DNA from: Lachnospiraceae bacterium
Lineage (GTDB): Bacteria; Bacillota; Clostridia; Lachnospirales; Lachnospiraceae
DNA length: 64,000 bases
Assembly (NCBI GenBank): GCA_017540605.1
Contig: JAFYAS010000033.1
Location: 51,410-115,409 of the forward strand
Reading direction: 5' to 3'
The translations under genes were made by a program, and so were the position numbers. Positions 17,202 to 26,563 of the stretch are shown piece by piece. The notes under the pieces were generated by a model that did not search any database, was not told the DNA's origin, and saw only the letters and a program-made list of their open reading frames with translations. Position 1 is the first letter of the stretch; each line of letters opens with the position of its first letter.

Positions 17202-18500
17202 TTATTCCACATCCTTCGCAGCCTTAAGAAGGATCGCATTGGGCATATATCTTCCTCGCTTTGAAACAGATGAAGGCTTTGTGATGAACTGACCTCTGTA
17301 GTACATAACAGATGAGCTACCGCCATCAAGATTCATAGCCTGATAGCAGCCATAGCGCATCAGGATATTCTTACATTCCTCAACAGTACAACCGAGACTG
17401 TGCTTTTGTCTTCCGTCGATGATCAGAAGGAAGGTAGTACCGTCCATATGCTGACCAAGGGCAGTACGGGGCTGTATACCCATACCGTAGGTACCGTCAA
17501 TAACGCTCTTACCATTTATGATAAGACAGGGATAGAATTCCATACCCCAACGGTAGTTCTCTTCAATACCCTTATAGTAATTGCTGATATACATTCTTTC
17601 ATCGCGCTTATCTATACCGATGAACTTCCATGCTTTTTTATCATTGTGCTTGCCGTAGTCCTTGCCGTCTATGACGAGACAGCCCTTGACCTCAGCGCCG
17701 GTACCCACTCCGCCGGGATCCGAGAATCCGCTGGCATTGATACCTAGGATAGCGTCATTGTCTTTACAGAATCTGTCTATTTCCTGACCGAAGGAACCGA
17801 GGGTTGTTGCCTTTGCCATAACAACCTGCTTTGAATCCTTAACTATGGCCATCTTTCCCTGATAGCCTTCACCCTTAACGCCGATTATCATCAGATTGTT
17901 CTCAACATCCACAACCAAGACTTTGTCACCCTGTGCAGTGTAGATTTCAAGCTCGCCATCCAGATCTTCTATAAAGATCTTTTTGTAGCCATTTGCTAAC
18001 ACATCGGGATGATCAAGTAGATATTGCCTGAAGGAATCTGAGGCAAGCTCATGATAGAGCTTATAAAATTCCTGCTCATCATCGGGAACAAGGTCGGTAA
18101 AACGCTTGTCTGAACCATCTCCCCAGGCACTTTCAAGACCAAGCTGCTCATCCTGTCCCTCATGGTATTTATTCATTACCTGATCAATGATATCGTGGGG
18201 AATGAACCAGGTAGCCAGCCACTGGTGGCTGTTGGTTGTCATGGCAGTCTCGATATAAATAGTTCGCCATTTTGTGATAAAGGCATTGTCTGAGAATACA
18301 AATACCAGATACATAAAGGCGAAGATCGAGAAAACGATCAGTCCCTTAAAGACACGTGATTTAACTGTTTTCTTTTTCTTTGCCGGTTTCTTTCTTTTTA
18401 GCTTTTCTGAAAGATCATCATTAGATTTAGCCTTATTTATATCTTCGGTTTTTTTAGGAGCGGGTCTTTTACCGCTGTTATTGTTCTTTTGTTCACTCAT
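17202..18500 (-). CDS. Membrane-anchored phosphodiester glycosidase family protein (NAGPA domain)
   Basis: 432 residues. A Lys-rich cytoplasmic N-terminus is followed by one TM helix (about residues 50-70), then an extracellular region. The C-terminal half (about 215-430) matches the NAGPA/phosphodiester glycosidase fold: ILGINASGFSDPGG, CLVIDGKDYG, GIQPRTALGQ, FLLIIDGRQKHSLG and AMNLDGGSSSVMYY. Such proteins are often annotated as exopolysaccharide biosynthesis proteins and may cleave phosphodiester-linked sugars or teichoic-acid-like polymers. The exact substrate is unknown. Start at 18500 chosen because GGAG lies 9 bases upstream; an in-frame ATG at 18524 lacks a good site. It converges with folP. 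Confidence 0.88.
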   Translation of the reverse strand: MSEQKNNNSGKRPAPKKTEDINKAKSNDDLSEKLKRKKPAKKKKTVKSRVFKGLIVFSIFAFMYLVFVFSDNAFITKWRTIYIETAMTTNSHQWLATWFIPHDIIDQVMNKYHEGQDEQLGLESAWGDGSDKRFTDLVPDDEQEFYKLYHELASDSFRQYLLDHPDVLANGYKKIFIEDLDGELEIYTAQGDKVLVVDVENNLMIIGVKGEGYQGKMAIVKDSKQVVMAKATTLGSFGQEIDRFCKDNDAILGINASGFSDPGGVGTGAEVKGCLVIDGKDYGKHNDKKAWKFIGIDKRDERMYISNYYKGIEENYRWGMEFYPCLIINGKSVIDGTYGMGIQPRTALGQHMDGTTFLLIIDGRQKHSLGCTVEECKNILMRYGCYQAMNLDGGSSSVMYYRGQFITKPSSVSKRGRYMPNAILLKAAKDVE

Positions 18501-18655
18501 AGTTATTATCTCCATTATAATCAAACTCTAAAAACCATTGCCTATATTAACAGAAAGCAGGGAAAAAATCTATGTTTTTTTACACATGAAAGATTATCGT
18601 AAACAAAATGAGAGAGAAATGACCGCATATATAGTCAAATCCACTACTCTTACGA

Positions 18656-18684
18656 TTGTTAAAAGCGGGGTTTTGTGATATAAT
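18656..18684 (+). promoter_or_regulatory. Predicted sigma-A promoter for folB-folK
   Basis: -35 TTGTTA (18656-18661), a 17-base spacer and a perfect -10 TATAAT (18679-18684), about 48 bases before the folBK start codon. Confidence 0.75.
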
Positions 18685-18731
18685 AATGTGGTCTTTTTGC
18701 GGGCAGAAATAATCGGAAACGAGGTGTCAAA

Positions 18732-19568
18732 ATGGACAATATCCGCATAGAAAATCTTGAGGTATTTGCGCATCACGGCGTGTATAAGGAGGAAAATCAT
18801 CTGGGGCAGAAATTTGTTGTATCTGCCGTGTTCTTTCTTGATACCGTAAAGGCGGGTATGACTGATGATCTTTCCTACTCCCTCAATTACGCGGAGGCCT
18901 GCCAATTCATCAAGAAAAAGATGGAGGAGACCAACTATAAGCTTTTGGAGGCGGTGGTTGAAAATCTTGCAAAGGATATTTTACTTCATTTTCCCCTTGT
19001 GAGAGAGGTGGAGCTGACACTTAAAAAGCCATGGGCTCCCATCCTTTTGCCTCTTGAAACTGTATCAGTGACCATCAAAAGAAAATGGCACAGAGTATTT
19101 TTGAGCATTGGCTCAAACCTTGGTGATAAGGAGGGCTATCTTGATTTTTCGATAGACAAGCTCAATGCCGAGGATGACACAAAGGTGATAAAGATAGCTG
19201 ATTATATTGAGACTGAGCCCTACGGAGATGTGGAGCAGGACAATTTCCTAAACAGTGCTTTGGAGATAGAAACCTTAAAATCACCTGATACTCTTTTGGA
19301 GTTTATAGGAAGGGTTGAGACCGAAGCAGGCAGAAAGAGACTCATACATTGGGGTCCTAGAACACTTGACATTGATATATTGTTTTTTGACGATATGATC
19401 CTTGAAAAGCCTGATCTTATCATTCCTCATCCTGAGATAGAAAAGAGGGATTTTGTTCTTAGTCCCATGGTAAGCATAGCCCCACATTTTAGGCATCCGG
19501 CAAGTATGAAAAGTATGACAACTCTTCTTGAAGAGTTAAAAAGCAAAGAGAGTAAAATAAATGAGTGA
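18732..19568 (+). CDS. folBK: Bifunctional dihydroneopterin aldolase / HPPK (FolB-FolK fusion)
   Basis: 278 residues, two folate enzymes in one chain. The N-terminal dihydroneopterin aldolase (about 1-120) shows IENLEVFAHHGVYKEE, DLSYSLNYAE and the catalytic-lysine segment LTLKKPWAPI. The C-terminal hydroxymethyldihydropterin pyrophosphokinase (about 120-270) shows VFLSIGSNLGDKEGYL, the RKRLIHWGPRTLDIDILFF segment with metal-binding Asp residues, and IPHPEIEKRDFVLSPM. Together they convert dihydroneopterin to the FolP substrate. Gene fusion of folB and folK is known in several Firmicutes. GAGGTG precedes the ATG. The 3' end overlaps pheA by 8 bases. Confidence 0.95.
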   Translation: MDNIRIENLEVFAHHGVYKEENHLGQKFVVSAVFFLDTVKAGMTDDLSYSLNYAEACQFIKKKMEETNYKLLEAVVENLAKDILLHFPLVREVELTLKKPWAPILLPLETVSVTIKRKWHRVFLSIGSNLGDKEGYLDFSIDKLNAEDDTKVIKIADYIETEPYGDVEQDNFLNSALEIETLKSPDTLLEFIGRVETEAGRKRLIHWGPRTLDIDILFFDDMILEKPDLIIPHPEIEKRDFVLSPMVSIAPHFRHPASMKSMTTLLEELKSKESKINE

Positions 19569-20409
19569 GCAGTATAAAACAATAAAAAAGCTTGATATAG
19601 ATAAGAATACTATAGTTTGCTATCAGGGTGTGCCCGGAGCATTTTCAGAAGAGGCCACTGTAGCATTTTTTGGAGAGGATATTAAGAGGGTAAATGTAAA
19701 GAGCTTCGAGGATGTACTTACTACTCTTGAAGAAGGAAAGGCAGACTTTGGTGTTCTTCCCATAGAGAATTCATCTGCGGGCTTTGTAAGCGGAAGCTAT
19801 GACCTTTTACTCAATCATGATGTGTCTATTGTGGGTGAGAAGATCATAGATATAGAGCAATGCCTTTTGGCTCTTAAGGGAGCGACAACAGACGATATAA
19901 AAACAGTATATTCCCACCCCCAGGGCTTACTTCAGAGCAGGGATTATCTGGAGCAATATCCCTGGCAGCAGATCGCATTTGCCAACACCGCCATGGCGGC
20001 AAAGAAGATAAGAGATGACGGTAGGAAGGATCAGGCTGCCATAGCCGGGAAGAGGGCGGCAGCACTTTACGGACTTGATGTATTAAAGGAGAAGATCAAT
20101 TACTCTGATGAGAATGCTACCAGATTTGTGATATTATCAGCAAAAAAGGTTTTTCTTGAGGACGCGAAAAAGATTACTATCTGTTTTTCACTCCCTCATA
20201 AAAGCGGTACTCTTTACGGTATGCTCGGTCATTTTATAGAAAATGATCTCAACATGACAAGCATTGAGTCAAGCCCCAGAAAGGACAGCTCATGGGAATA
20301 CAATTTTTTCATTACCTTTGATGGCAACCTTTCTGAGGAGAATACAAAAAAAGGACTGGAAGCGATTAAGAAGGATTCGCTCGACTATAAATTATTGGGA
20401 AATTATTAA
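19561..20409 (+). CDS. pheA: Prephenate dehydratase
   Basis: 282 residues, monofunctional prephenate dehydratase (prephenate to phenylpyruvate) for phenylalanine synthesis. The catalytic domain has YQGVPGAFSEEA, GVLPIENSSAGFV, YSHPQGLLQSRDYL and the NATRFVIL motif with the essential Thr. A C-terminal ACT domain (about 200-280) has HKSGTLYGMLGHF and IESSPRKDSSWEYNFF; these correspond to the GALV and ESRP Phe-binding motifs with small changes, so feedback inhibition by phenylalanine is likely. No chorismate mutase domain is fused. It overlaps folBK by 8 bases. Confidence 0.95.
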   Translation: MSEQYKTIKKLDIDKNTIVCYQGVPGAFSEEATVAFFGEDIKRVNVKSFEDVLTTLEEGKADFGVLPIENSSAGFVSGSYDLLLNHDVSIVGEKIIDIEQCLLALKGATTDDIKTVYSHPQGLLQSRDYLEQYPWQQIAFANTAMAAKKIRDDGRKDQAAIAGKRAAALYGLDVLKEKINYSDENATRFVILSAKKVFLEDAKKITICFSLPHKSGTLYGMLGHFIENDLNMTSIESSPRKDSSWEYNFFITFDGNLSEENTKKGLEAIKKDSLDYKLLGNY

Positions 20410-20426
20410 GGTTACGAGGTGATAGG

Positions 20427-21962
20427 ATGGCAATTCAAACATTTGCGGCGATTCATGTAGGCTCATACAATCTCACCATGAAGATCTATGAGATCATGCC
20501 AAGAAAGGGCTTCAAGCTTATCGACACTGTGACATCACATGTGGAGCTTGGTGCCGACACTTATACCACAGGTCGTCTTTCAAATCAAAGTGTAGATGTG
20601 ATCTGTGATATGCTTTTAAAATTCAAGAAAAAGATGAAGGAATATCAGACGGTAGTATACAGCGCTTATGCTACCAGTGCTGTAAGAGAGGCGGTAAATT
20701 GCGAGTTCGTTCTTGACAGGATCATGACAAGGACAGGCATAGAGGTTAAGACGGCAAGTAATTCCGAGCATCGTTTCATGATGTATGAAGGTATTGCGGC
20801 AACTCTTGTTGATTTTCCTAAGATCATACAAAAGAATACAGTCATCATAGATGTGGCTGCAGGTAGTATCCAGGTATCGCTCTTTGACAAGAATAAGCTT
20901 TCGGTAACGCAGAATATCACTATAGGGTCCTTACGTATCCGTGAAATGCTTGGCAATATGGGTGCCTCGAAGATGCATATGAAGGAGCTTATCGAGGAGT
21001 ATGTGGAGAATGAGCTGGATTCCTTCGAAAATATGTATTTAAAGGAGAAGGAGATAAAGAACATTATCGGAGTGGGCGAGGAGATACACGCACTTGCAAA
21101 GCTTGCCCCCGAGATGAACATTACCGCTACCATCAATGCAAAGCAGCTTGAATATATCTGTGACAAGCTTGAAAAGGAGGATGCGGAGGTACTTGGTCAA
21201 CGCTACGGTATATCCTATGAGTGGGTAACTCTCCTTGTGCCATCCGCTATCATTTATCAAAACCTTCTTGCAAGAGCCAAGGCAGAGGTTATATATATTT
21301 CGGATTCTACCTTCTGTGATGGTATCGTGACAGAATATATGGAATCAGAAAAGAAACTTACTCTTGGCCATGATTTCCAGAGTGATATCATTTCATCGGC
21401 GGAATTTATCGCAAAAAGATATCGCTGCGAAAAGAAACACAATGAGATAGTTGTAAATACTGCGCTATCCATTTTCGATAATATAAAAAAGCTTCATGGA
21501 CTTAATCAAAAGGCTAAGCTTCAGCTACAGCTTGCAGCTATACTTCACGAGTGCGGCAAATATGTGAATATCAACAATGTGGCAGACAATTCCTATCATA
21601 TAGTGATGTCCACCGAGATCCTTGGTATCTCTCACAAGGAAAGAAGAGAGCTTGCCTATATCTGTCGCTATGTGGCAGAGGATTTTCCGGCTTATGAGGA
21701 GCTGATGGATCATTTGAATATCGATCAATATTCAAAGATCGCAAAGCTTACCGCTATCATCAGACTTGCCAATGCAATGGACAGAAGCCACAGGCAGAAG
21801 ATACAAAGATTCAATGTGGTGATCAAGGATAAGAGGATGGAGATAGTTGCAGATACGGTGCATGATATTTCCTTGGAACTTGGACTATTTGATGATGCGG
21901 CGGATTTCTTTGAGGATGTATATGGAATAAGAGCAGTCTTAAGACAGAAAAGGAGTGTGTAG
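20427..21962 (+). CDS. ppx: Exopolyphosphatase, Ppx/GppA family
   Basis: 511 residues. The N-terminal actin-like Ppx/GppA domain (about 1-300) has phosphate-binding strands (FAAIHVGSYNLTMKIYE, YATSAVREAVN, VIIDVAAGSIQVSLF), and the C-terminal HD-type region (about 320-505) has LAAILHECGKYVN. It would release phosphate from polyphosphate or pppGpp. The usual DIGSNS and GGGS motifs appear as HVGSYN and AAGSIQ, so activity may be weaker or altered. It lies 3 bases upstream of ppk1, which supports a polyphosphate role. Confidence 0.85.
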   Translation: MAIQTFAAIHVGSYNLTMKIYEIMPRKGFKLIDTVTSHVELGADTYTTGRLSNQSVDVICDMLLKFKKKMKEYQTVVYSAYATSAVREAVNCEFVLDRIMTRTGIEVKTASNSEHRFMMYEGIAATLVDFPKIIQKNTVIIDVAAGSIQVSLFDKNKLSVTQNITIGSLRIREMLGNMGASKMHMKELIEEYVENELDSFENMYLKEKEIKNIIGVGEEIHALAKLAPEMNITATINAKQLEYICDKLEKEDAEVLGQRYGISYEWVTLLVPSAIIYQNLLARAKAEVIYISDSTFCDGIVTEYMESEKKLTLGHDFQSDIISSAEFIAKRYRCEKKHNEIVVNTALSIFDNIKKLHGLNQKAKLQLQLAAILHECGKYVNINNVADNSYHIVMSTEILGISHKERRELAYICRYVAEDFPAYEELMDHLNIDQYSKIAKLTAIIRLANAMDRSHRQKIQRFNVVIKDKRMEIVADTVHDISLELGLFDDAADFFEDVYGIRAVLRQKRSV

Positions 21963-21965
21963 AGC

Positions 21966-24092
21966 ATGGCAGTAAAAGAATCAAATTTTGTAAACAGAGA
22001 GCTTTCCTGGCTGCTCTTCAATGACAGGATACTCGGAGAGGCAAAGGATAAGTCCATTCCTCTTTTCGAGCGTATAAAGTTTTTGGGTATTACGGCTTCA
22101 AACCTTGATGAATTCTTTATGGTGCGTATAGCTTCCCTAAAGGATATGGTAAATGCGGGCTACAAGAAAAAGGATATAGCAGGCCTTACTCCTGAGGAGC
22201 AGCTTAAGGAGATCATTCCTGAGACCAAGAGTTTTATGAACAATCAGTATATGACATACAACCGTTCCCTCCTTCCACTTCTTGAAGGTGCCGGACTTCA
22301 TATCATCAAAAAGTATGAGGATCTGACTGAGGAGCAGGCAAAGTATGTGGACAGGTATTTTGAAAAAGAGGTATATCCCGTGCTCACACCTATGGCTGTG
22401 GATTCCTCGAGACCATTTCCTCTTATCAGGAATAAATCCTTGAATATCGGTGCGTTGATCGCAGATAAAAACAAGAAGGATGTTATGGATATAGCTACTG
22501 TTCAGGTGCCCTCAGTACTTCCCCGTGTGGTACATATACCTTCAGAAACAGAGGGAACCACCAATATCATTCTCCTTGAAGAGATCATCGAAAAGAACCT
22601 TGAAAAGCTATTCCTAAACTACGAGATCGTGTGCGCTCATCCATATCGTGTTATGAGAAATGCAGACCTTTCAATCGACGAAGAGGAAGCGGAGGATCTT
22701 TTAAAGGAGATCGAAAAGCAGCTAAAGAGAAGACAATGGGGTGAGGTCATCAGGCTTGAGGTAGCCGATGATATGGACAGAAGACTTTTGAAGGAGCTTA
22801 AAAAGCGCCTGATCGTAGAGGATGAGGCGGTGATAAAGATAAACGGTCCCATTGATCTCACATTTTTGTCAAAGGTATCGGGACTTGAAGGCTTTGACAA
22901 GCTTCGCTACAAGAAATATATTCCTCAGCCCATACCGGAGCTTGATTATGATACCAATATTTTTGATCAGATAAGAGAGAAGGATATACTTCTTCATCAT
23001 CCCTATGATGAATTTAAGCCTGTTATAGAATTTATCAGGCAGGCAGCCAATGATCCGAGGGTACTGGCTATAAAGCAGACGCTTTACCGTGTCAGCGGCA
23101 ATTCACCCATCATAGCTGCTCTTGCACAGGCAGCAGAAAATGGCAAGCAGGTGACGGTACTTGTTGAGCTTAAGGCCCGCTTTGATGAGGAGAACAATAT
23201 CGTTTGGGCAAAGAAGCTTGAGAAGGCCGGTTGTCATGTAATATATGGTCTTTTGGGACTGAAGACCCATTCAAAGATCGCTCTTGTTGTAAGGCGTGAG
23301 GATGACGGTATCAAGAGATATGTTCATCTTGGAACGGGCAATTACAATGATATTACCGCAAGACTTTATACAGATACAGGCCTTTTAACAGCCAATGATG
23401 CCATAGGCGAGGATGCAACGGCAGTATTCAATATGCTTTCAGGTTATTCCGAGCCTCCCTATTGGAACAAGCTTATGGTGGCACCCATTTGGTTAAAGGA
23501 CAAATTCCTAAACATGATCAAGCGCGAGGAGGAGAATGCAAGGGCAGGAAAGAATGCCCATATCATCGCCAAGATGAATTCTCTTTGCGATCCGTCTATC
23601 ATAGCTGCTCTTTATCAGGCATCCAATGCGGGAGTAAAGATAGAGCTTATCGTTCGTGGAATCTGCTGCCTGAAGGCGGGTATCCCCGGACTTTCGGAAA
23701 ATATTGAGGTTCATTCCATAGTAGGCAATTTCCTGGAGCACGCCAGAATATTCTATTTCTACAATGACGGCTTTGAGGATGTATATATGGGTTCGGCGGA
23801 TTGGATGCCCAGAAACCTTGACAAGCGTGTGGAGATCACCTTCCCAGTAGAGGATCCCGATCTTAAGAAACGTGTGATAGAGATATTGGCAACACAGCTT
23901 CTTGACAATGTAAAGGCGTATATATTGCAGCCTGACGGTACCTACAAGAAACCCGATCTTCGTGGCAAGACAAAGATAAGTGCACAGGATACCTTCTGTA
24001 CCGTGGCCATGGAAAGATCAAAGGAGAAGAAGAGGACGAATGACAGAGTATTTGTTCCTCAGCTTCCCTCATCAGAAGAAAATCAAGAGTAA
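21966..24092 (+). CDS. ppk1: Polyphosphate kinase 1
   Basis: 708 residues, the normal PPK1 length. It makes polyphosphate from ATP reversibly. The N-terminal FVNRELSWLLFNDRIL, GITASNLDEFFMVRIA and the phospholipase-D-like catalytic domains with the autophosphorylated His (LLGLKTHSKIALVVR) and the second His (FLEHARIFYFYND) are present, together with VHLGTGNYNDITARLYTD and YMGSADWMPRNLDKRVE. It directly follows ppx, an arrangement seen in many bacteria. Confidence 0.96.
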   Translation: MAVKESNFVNRELSWLLFNDRILGEAKDKSIPLFERIKFLGITASNLDEFFMVRIASLKDMVNAGYKKKDIAGLTPEEQLKEIIPETKSFMNNQYMTYNRSLLPLLEGAGLHIIKKYEDLTEEQAKYVDRYFEKEVYPVLTPMAVDSSRPFPLIRNKSLNIGALIADKNKKDVMDIATVQVPSVLPRVVHIPSETEGTTNIILLEEIIEKNLEKLFLNYEIVCAHPYRVMRNADLSIDEEEAEDLLKEIEKQLKRRQWGEVIRLEVADDMDRRLLKELKKRLIVEDEAVIKINGPIDLTFLSKVSGLEGFDKLRYKKYIPQPIPELDYDTNIFDQIREKDILLHHPYDEFKPVIEFIRQAANDPRVLAIKQTLYRVSGNSPIIAALAQAAENGKQVTVLVELKARFDEENNIVWAKKLEKAGCHVIYGLLGLKTHSKIALVVRREDDGIKRYVHLGTGNYNDITARLYTDTGLLTANDAIGEDATAVFNMLSGYSEPPYWNKLMVAPIWLKDKFLNMIKREEENARAGKNAHIIAKMNSLCDPSIIAALYQASNAGVKIELIVRGICCLKAGIPGLSENIEVHSIVGNFLEHARIFYFYNDGFEDVYMGSADWMPRNLDKRVEITFPVEDPDLKKRVIEILATQLLDNVKAYILQPDGTYKKPDLRGKTKISAQDTFCTVAMERSKEKKRTNDRVFVPQLPSSEENQE

Positions 24093-24115
24093 TGTAATAG
24101 AAACGAGGTAGCAAC

Positions 24116-26548
24116 ATGGATCCAAGCAGAGATAAGCATGTGACTGACAATTCAAAGGGAGTACATAAAAGAGGTGATGGCTTAAACCTTGGGAGACCTG
24201 TAGGAAGGTCTGATGGATATTCCGGAAGAGGAGGCTCGTCCGGACGCGGTCCCGAAGGGGGCGGCGGTGGTTTTTCAAAGCTCATAATAGCTCTTATAGT
24301 ACTGGTTCTTGGAGGCGGCGGTGGCGGATTGGCTGCACTTATGGGCGGAGGGTCGGACGAGGATGTGGCTCCTGTCAGTTCAACCCAGACTCCCGGTCAG
24401 AGCACCGGAAATCATACTGCTTATTCGGGTGCTACCATATCAAGCACAGATCTTTCAAGCATTATGGGACTTTTTGGAGGCGGCATGCAGGGCGCTCAGG
24501 TCTCAAACGGCTGGACCTCAGAAAAGAATACGGGAAAGCTTGATAACACTGTTGTAGCGGGAGCCAGAGCAAAAAGATGTGCCATCAAGGGAGACGGAAA
24601 GGACAAGATCACCATTATGATCTATACCTGCGGAACAGACCTTGAATCCCGTTCCGGTATGGCAAGCAATGATATCAGGGAGATGTGCAATGCCTCTCTT
24701 TCCGATAATATCAATATCCTTCTTTATACCGGTGGCTGTAAGGAATGGAAGACCAAGGGTATAAGTAAGAGCGTCAATCAGATATATAAGATCACGAATG
24801 GCAATCTCGAAAGACTTGTGGATGATGATGGGGACAAGACCATGACCAATCCAAGCACACTTTCAGCCTTTATAAAATGGTGTAACAAGAATTATCCCGC
24901 CGACAGAAATGAGCTTATATTCTGGGATCACGGCGGTGGATCTATTACCGGTTATGGTTATGATGAAAAGCATAGCCATGACGGTTCTATGAGCCTTGGG
25001 GGAATCAACAGAGCGCTTAATGAAGCCGGTGTCACCTTTGATTTTATCGGTTTTGATGCCTGCCTGATGGCAACCTATGAGACTGCCGTGATGGTATCAA
25101 GCTATGCGGATTATCTTATAGCATCAGAGGAGACCGAGCCCGGTATAGGCTGGTATTATACAGACTGGTTAAATGAACTTTCAAAGAACACCTCAATGCC
25201 TACTCTTGAGATTGGCAAGAATATAGTAGACGGTTTTGTAAATGAATGTGATAAGCGTTGTCCCGGACAAAAGACGACTCTTTCCGTGATAGATCTTTGT
25301 GAGCTTACCGCGACAGTACCTGAAAAGCTCAATGCGTTTGCGGCTACAACAGCAGGCATTATGCAAAGTGATGATTATAAGAGTGTGGCTGATGCAAGGG
25401 CAGGTACAAGAGAGTTTGCCACTTCATCAAGGATCGATCAGATCGATCTGGTTAATTTTGCCGATAAGGTAGGTACAGATGAGGCAAAGGCGCTAAAGAC
25501 AGCACTTTTAGGTGCCGTAAAATACAATAACACCTCTTCAAGCATGACAGATGCCTACGGTATATCTATTTATCTTCCCTATCGAGGTAAGAATAAGGGA
25601 CAGGTTAACTCGGCGGTTTCTTCATACAGTGACATCGGAATGGATGCTGAATATGGAAAGCTCGTAAAGTCATTTGCCGGAGTGCAGGCTACCGGACAGC
25701 TTTCAATGGGTGGTCAGGGATCGGCCATAGGCTCGCTTTTTGGCGGTGGAAGCACTGATATTACCTCAGGCTCCGACGCCATCGGAACACTTCTTAATGC
25801 ATTTTTATCAGGCGGAAGAAGTATTCCCGGAATGGATAGTAACGACTACACATTTATGAAGGACAATGATGCCCTTGATATTGATAAGGCGGCAGAGATC
25901 GTTTCAAAGAATCAGTTTGATCCTTCATATCTTAATTGGACAACCGATGAGAATGGCGTTCATTTGATGACGATTCCGAATAAGCAGTGGGAGCTTATTG
26001 AGTCTCTACAGGTGAATATGTTCTATGATGACGGTGAGGGCTATATCGATATGGGACTTGACAATCTCTATAGCTTTACCGAGAATGCAGAGCTTATCGG
26101 AGATACAGACAATACCTGGCTTGCTATAGACGGTCAGCCTGTGGCATACTACTATGAGAATACAGTGATAGAGGATGGCAAGAAAACCATCACGGGAAGA
26201 GTTCCTGTGATGCTTGACGGAGTACTAGCCAATCTTATCATCACATTTGATGAAAAGCATCCAAAGGGCTATATCGCAGGTGCGAGATATGATTATCGCA
26301 ACGGAGAGACAGAGGCTGTTGCCAAGGGAGTGACAGAGATAGCCGAGGGCACAAAGATGGATTTCATCTGTGACTATTATGGCTATGATCAAAGCTTCAA
26401 GAACATTTATTACCTTGGGGAGCAGATGGAATATAAGGAAGGCCTTGAGATCAGCAATGTTGATGTAAAGGGCAAGACAAAGATCACATATCTTTTAACT
26501 GATATCTACGGCAGGGAATATTGGACTCCGGCTATAGATCAGCAATAA
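24116..26548 (+). CDS. Membrane-anchored clostripain-like (C11) cysteine protease
   Basis: 810 residues. A Gly-rich hydrophilic N-terminus is followed by one TM helix (about 54-78) flanked by glycine runs, then a Ser/Thr/Gly linker. The peptidase C11 domain covers about 160-520: MIYTCGTDLES, catalytic His272 in WDHGGGS and catalytic Cys316 in FDACLMATYE. The C-terminal 290 residues include another Gly-rich linker (about 530-580) and a region with beta-strand character ending near YWTPAIDQQ. It is probably displayed outside the cell as an Arg/Lys-directed protease, as for clostripain. Unlike classical secreted clostripain it keeps a TM anchor. It is followed 15 bases later by another exported protein. 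Confidence 0.88.
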   Translation: MDPSRDKHVTDNSKGVHKRGDGLNLGRPVGRSDGYSGRGGSSGRGPEGGGGGFSKLIIALIVLVLGGGGGGLAALMGGGSDEDVAPVSSTQTPGQSTGNHTAYSGATISSTDLSSIMGLFGGGMQGAQVSNGWTSEKNTGKLDNTVVAGARAKRCAIKGDGKDKITIMIYTCGTDLESRSGMASNDIREMCNASLSDNINILLYTGGCKEWKTKGISKSVNQIYKITNGNLERLVDDDGDKTMTNPSTLSAFIKWCNKNYPADRNELIFWDHGGGSITGYGYDEKHSHDGSMSLGGINRALNEAGVTFDFIGFDACLMATYETAVMVSSYADYLIASEETEPGIGWYYTDWLNELSKNTSMPTLEIGKNIVDGFVNECDKRCPGQKTTLSVIDLCELTATVPEKLNAFAATTAGIMQSDDYKSVADARAGTREFATSSRIDQIDLVNFADKVGTDEAKALKTALLGAVKYNNTSSSMTDAYGISIYLPYRGKNKGQVNSAVSSYSDIGMDAEYGKLVKSFAGVQATGQLSMGGQGSAIGSLFGGGSTDITSGSDAIGTLLNAFLSGGRSIPGMDSNDYTFMKDNDALDIDKAAEIVSKNQFDPSYLNWTTDENGVHLMTIPNKQWELIESLQVNMFYDDGEGYIDMGLDNLYSFTENAELIGDTDNTWLAIDGQPVAYYYENTVIEDGKKTITGRVPVMLDGVLANLIITFDEKHPKGYIAGARYDYRNGETEAVAKGVTEIAEGTKMDFICDYYGYDQSFKNIYYLGEQMEYKEGLEISNVDVKGKTKITYLLTDIYGREYWTPAIDQQ

Positions 26549-26563
26549 TGAAAGGATGATTCT

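Noticed and set aside
24072..24285. Overlapping minus-strand frames at the start of the clostripain-like gene
   Set aside because: They are products of the Gly-rich coding sequence read in reverse, rich in Pro and Ser, with no start signals.
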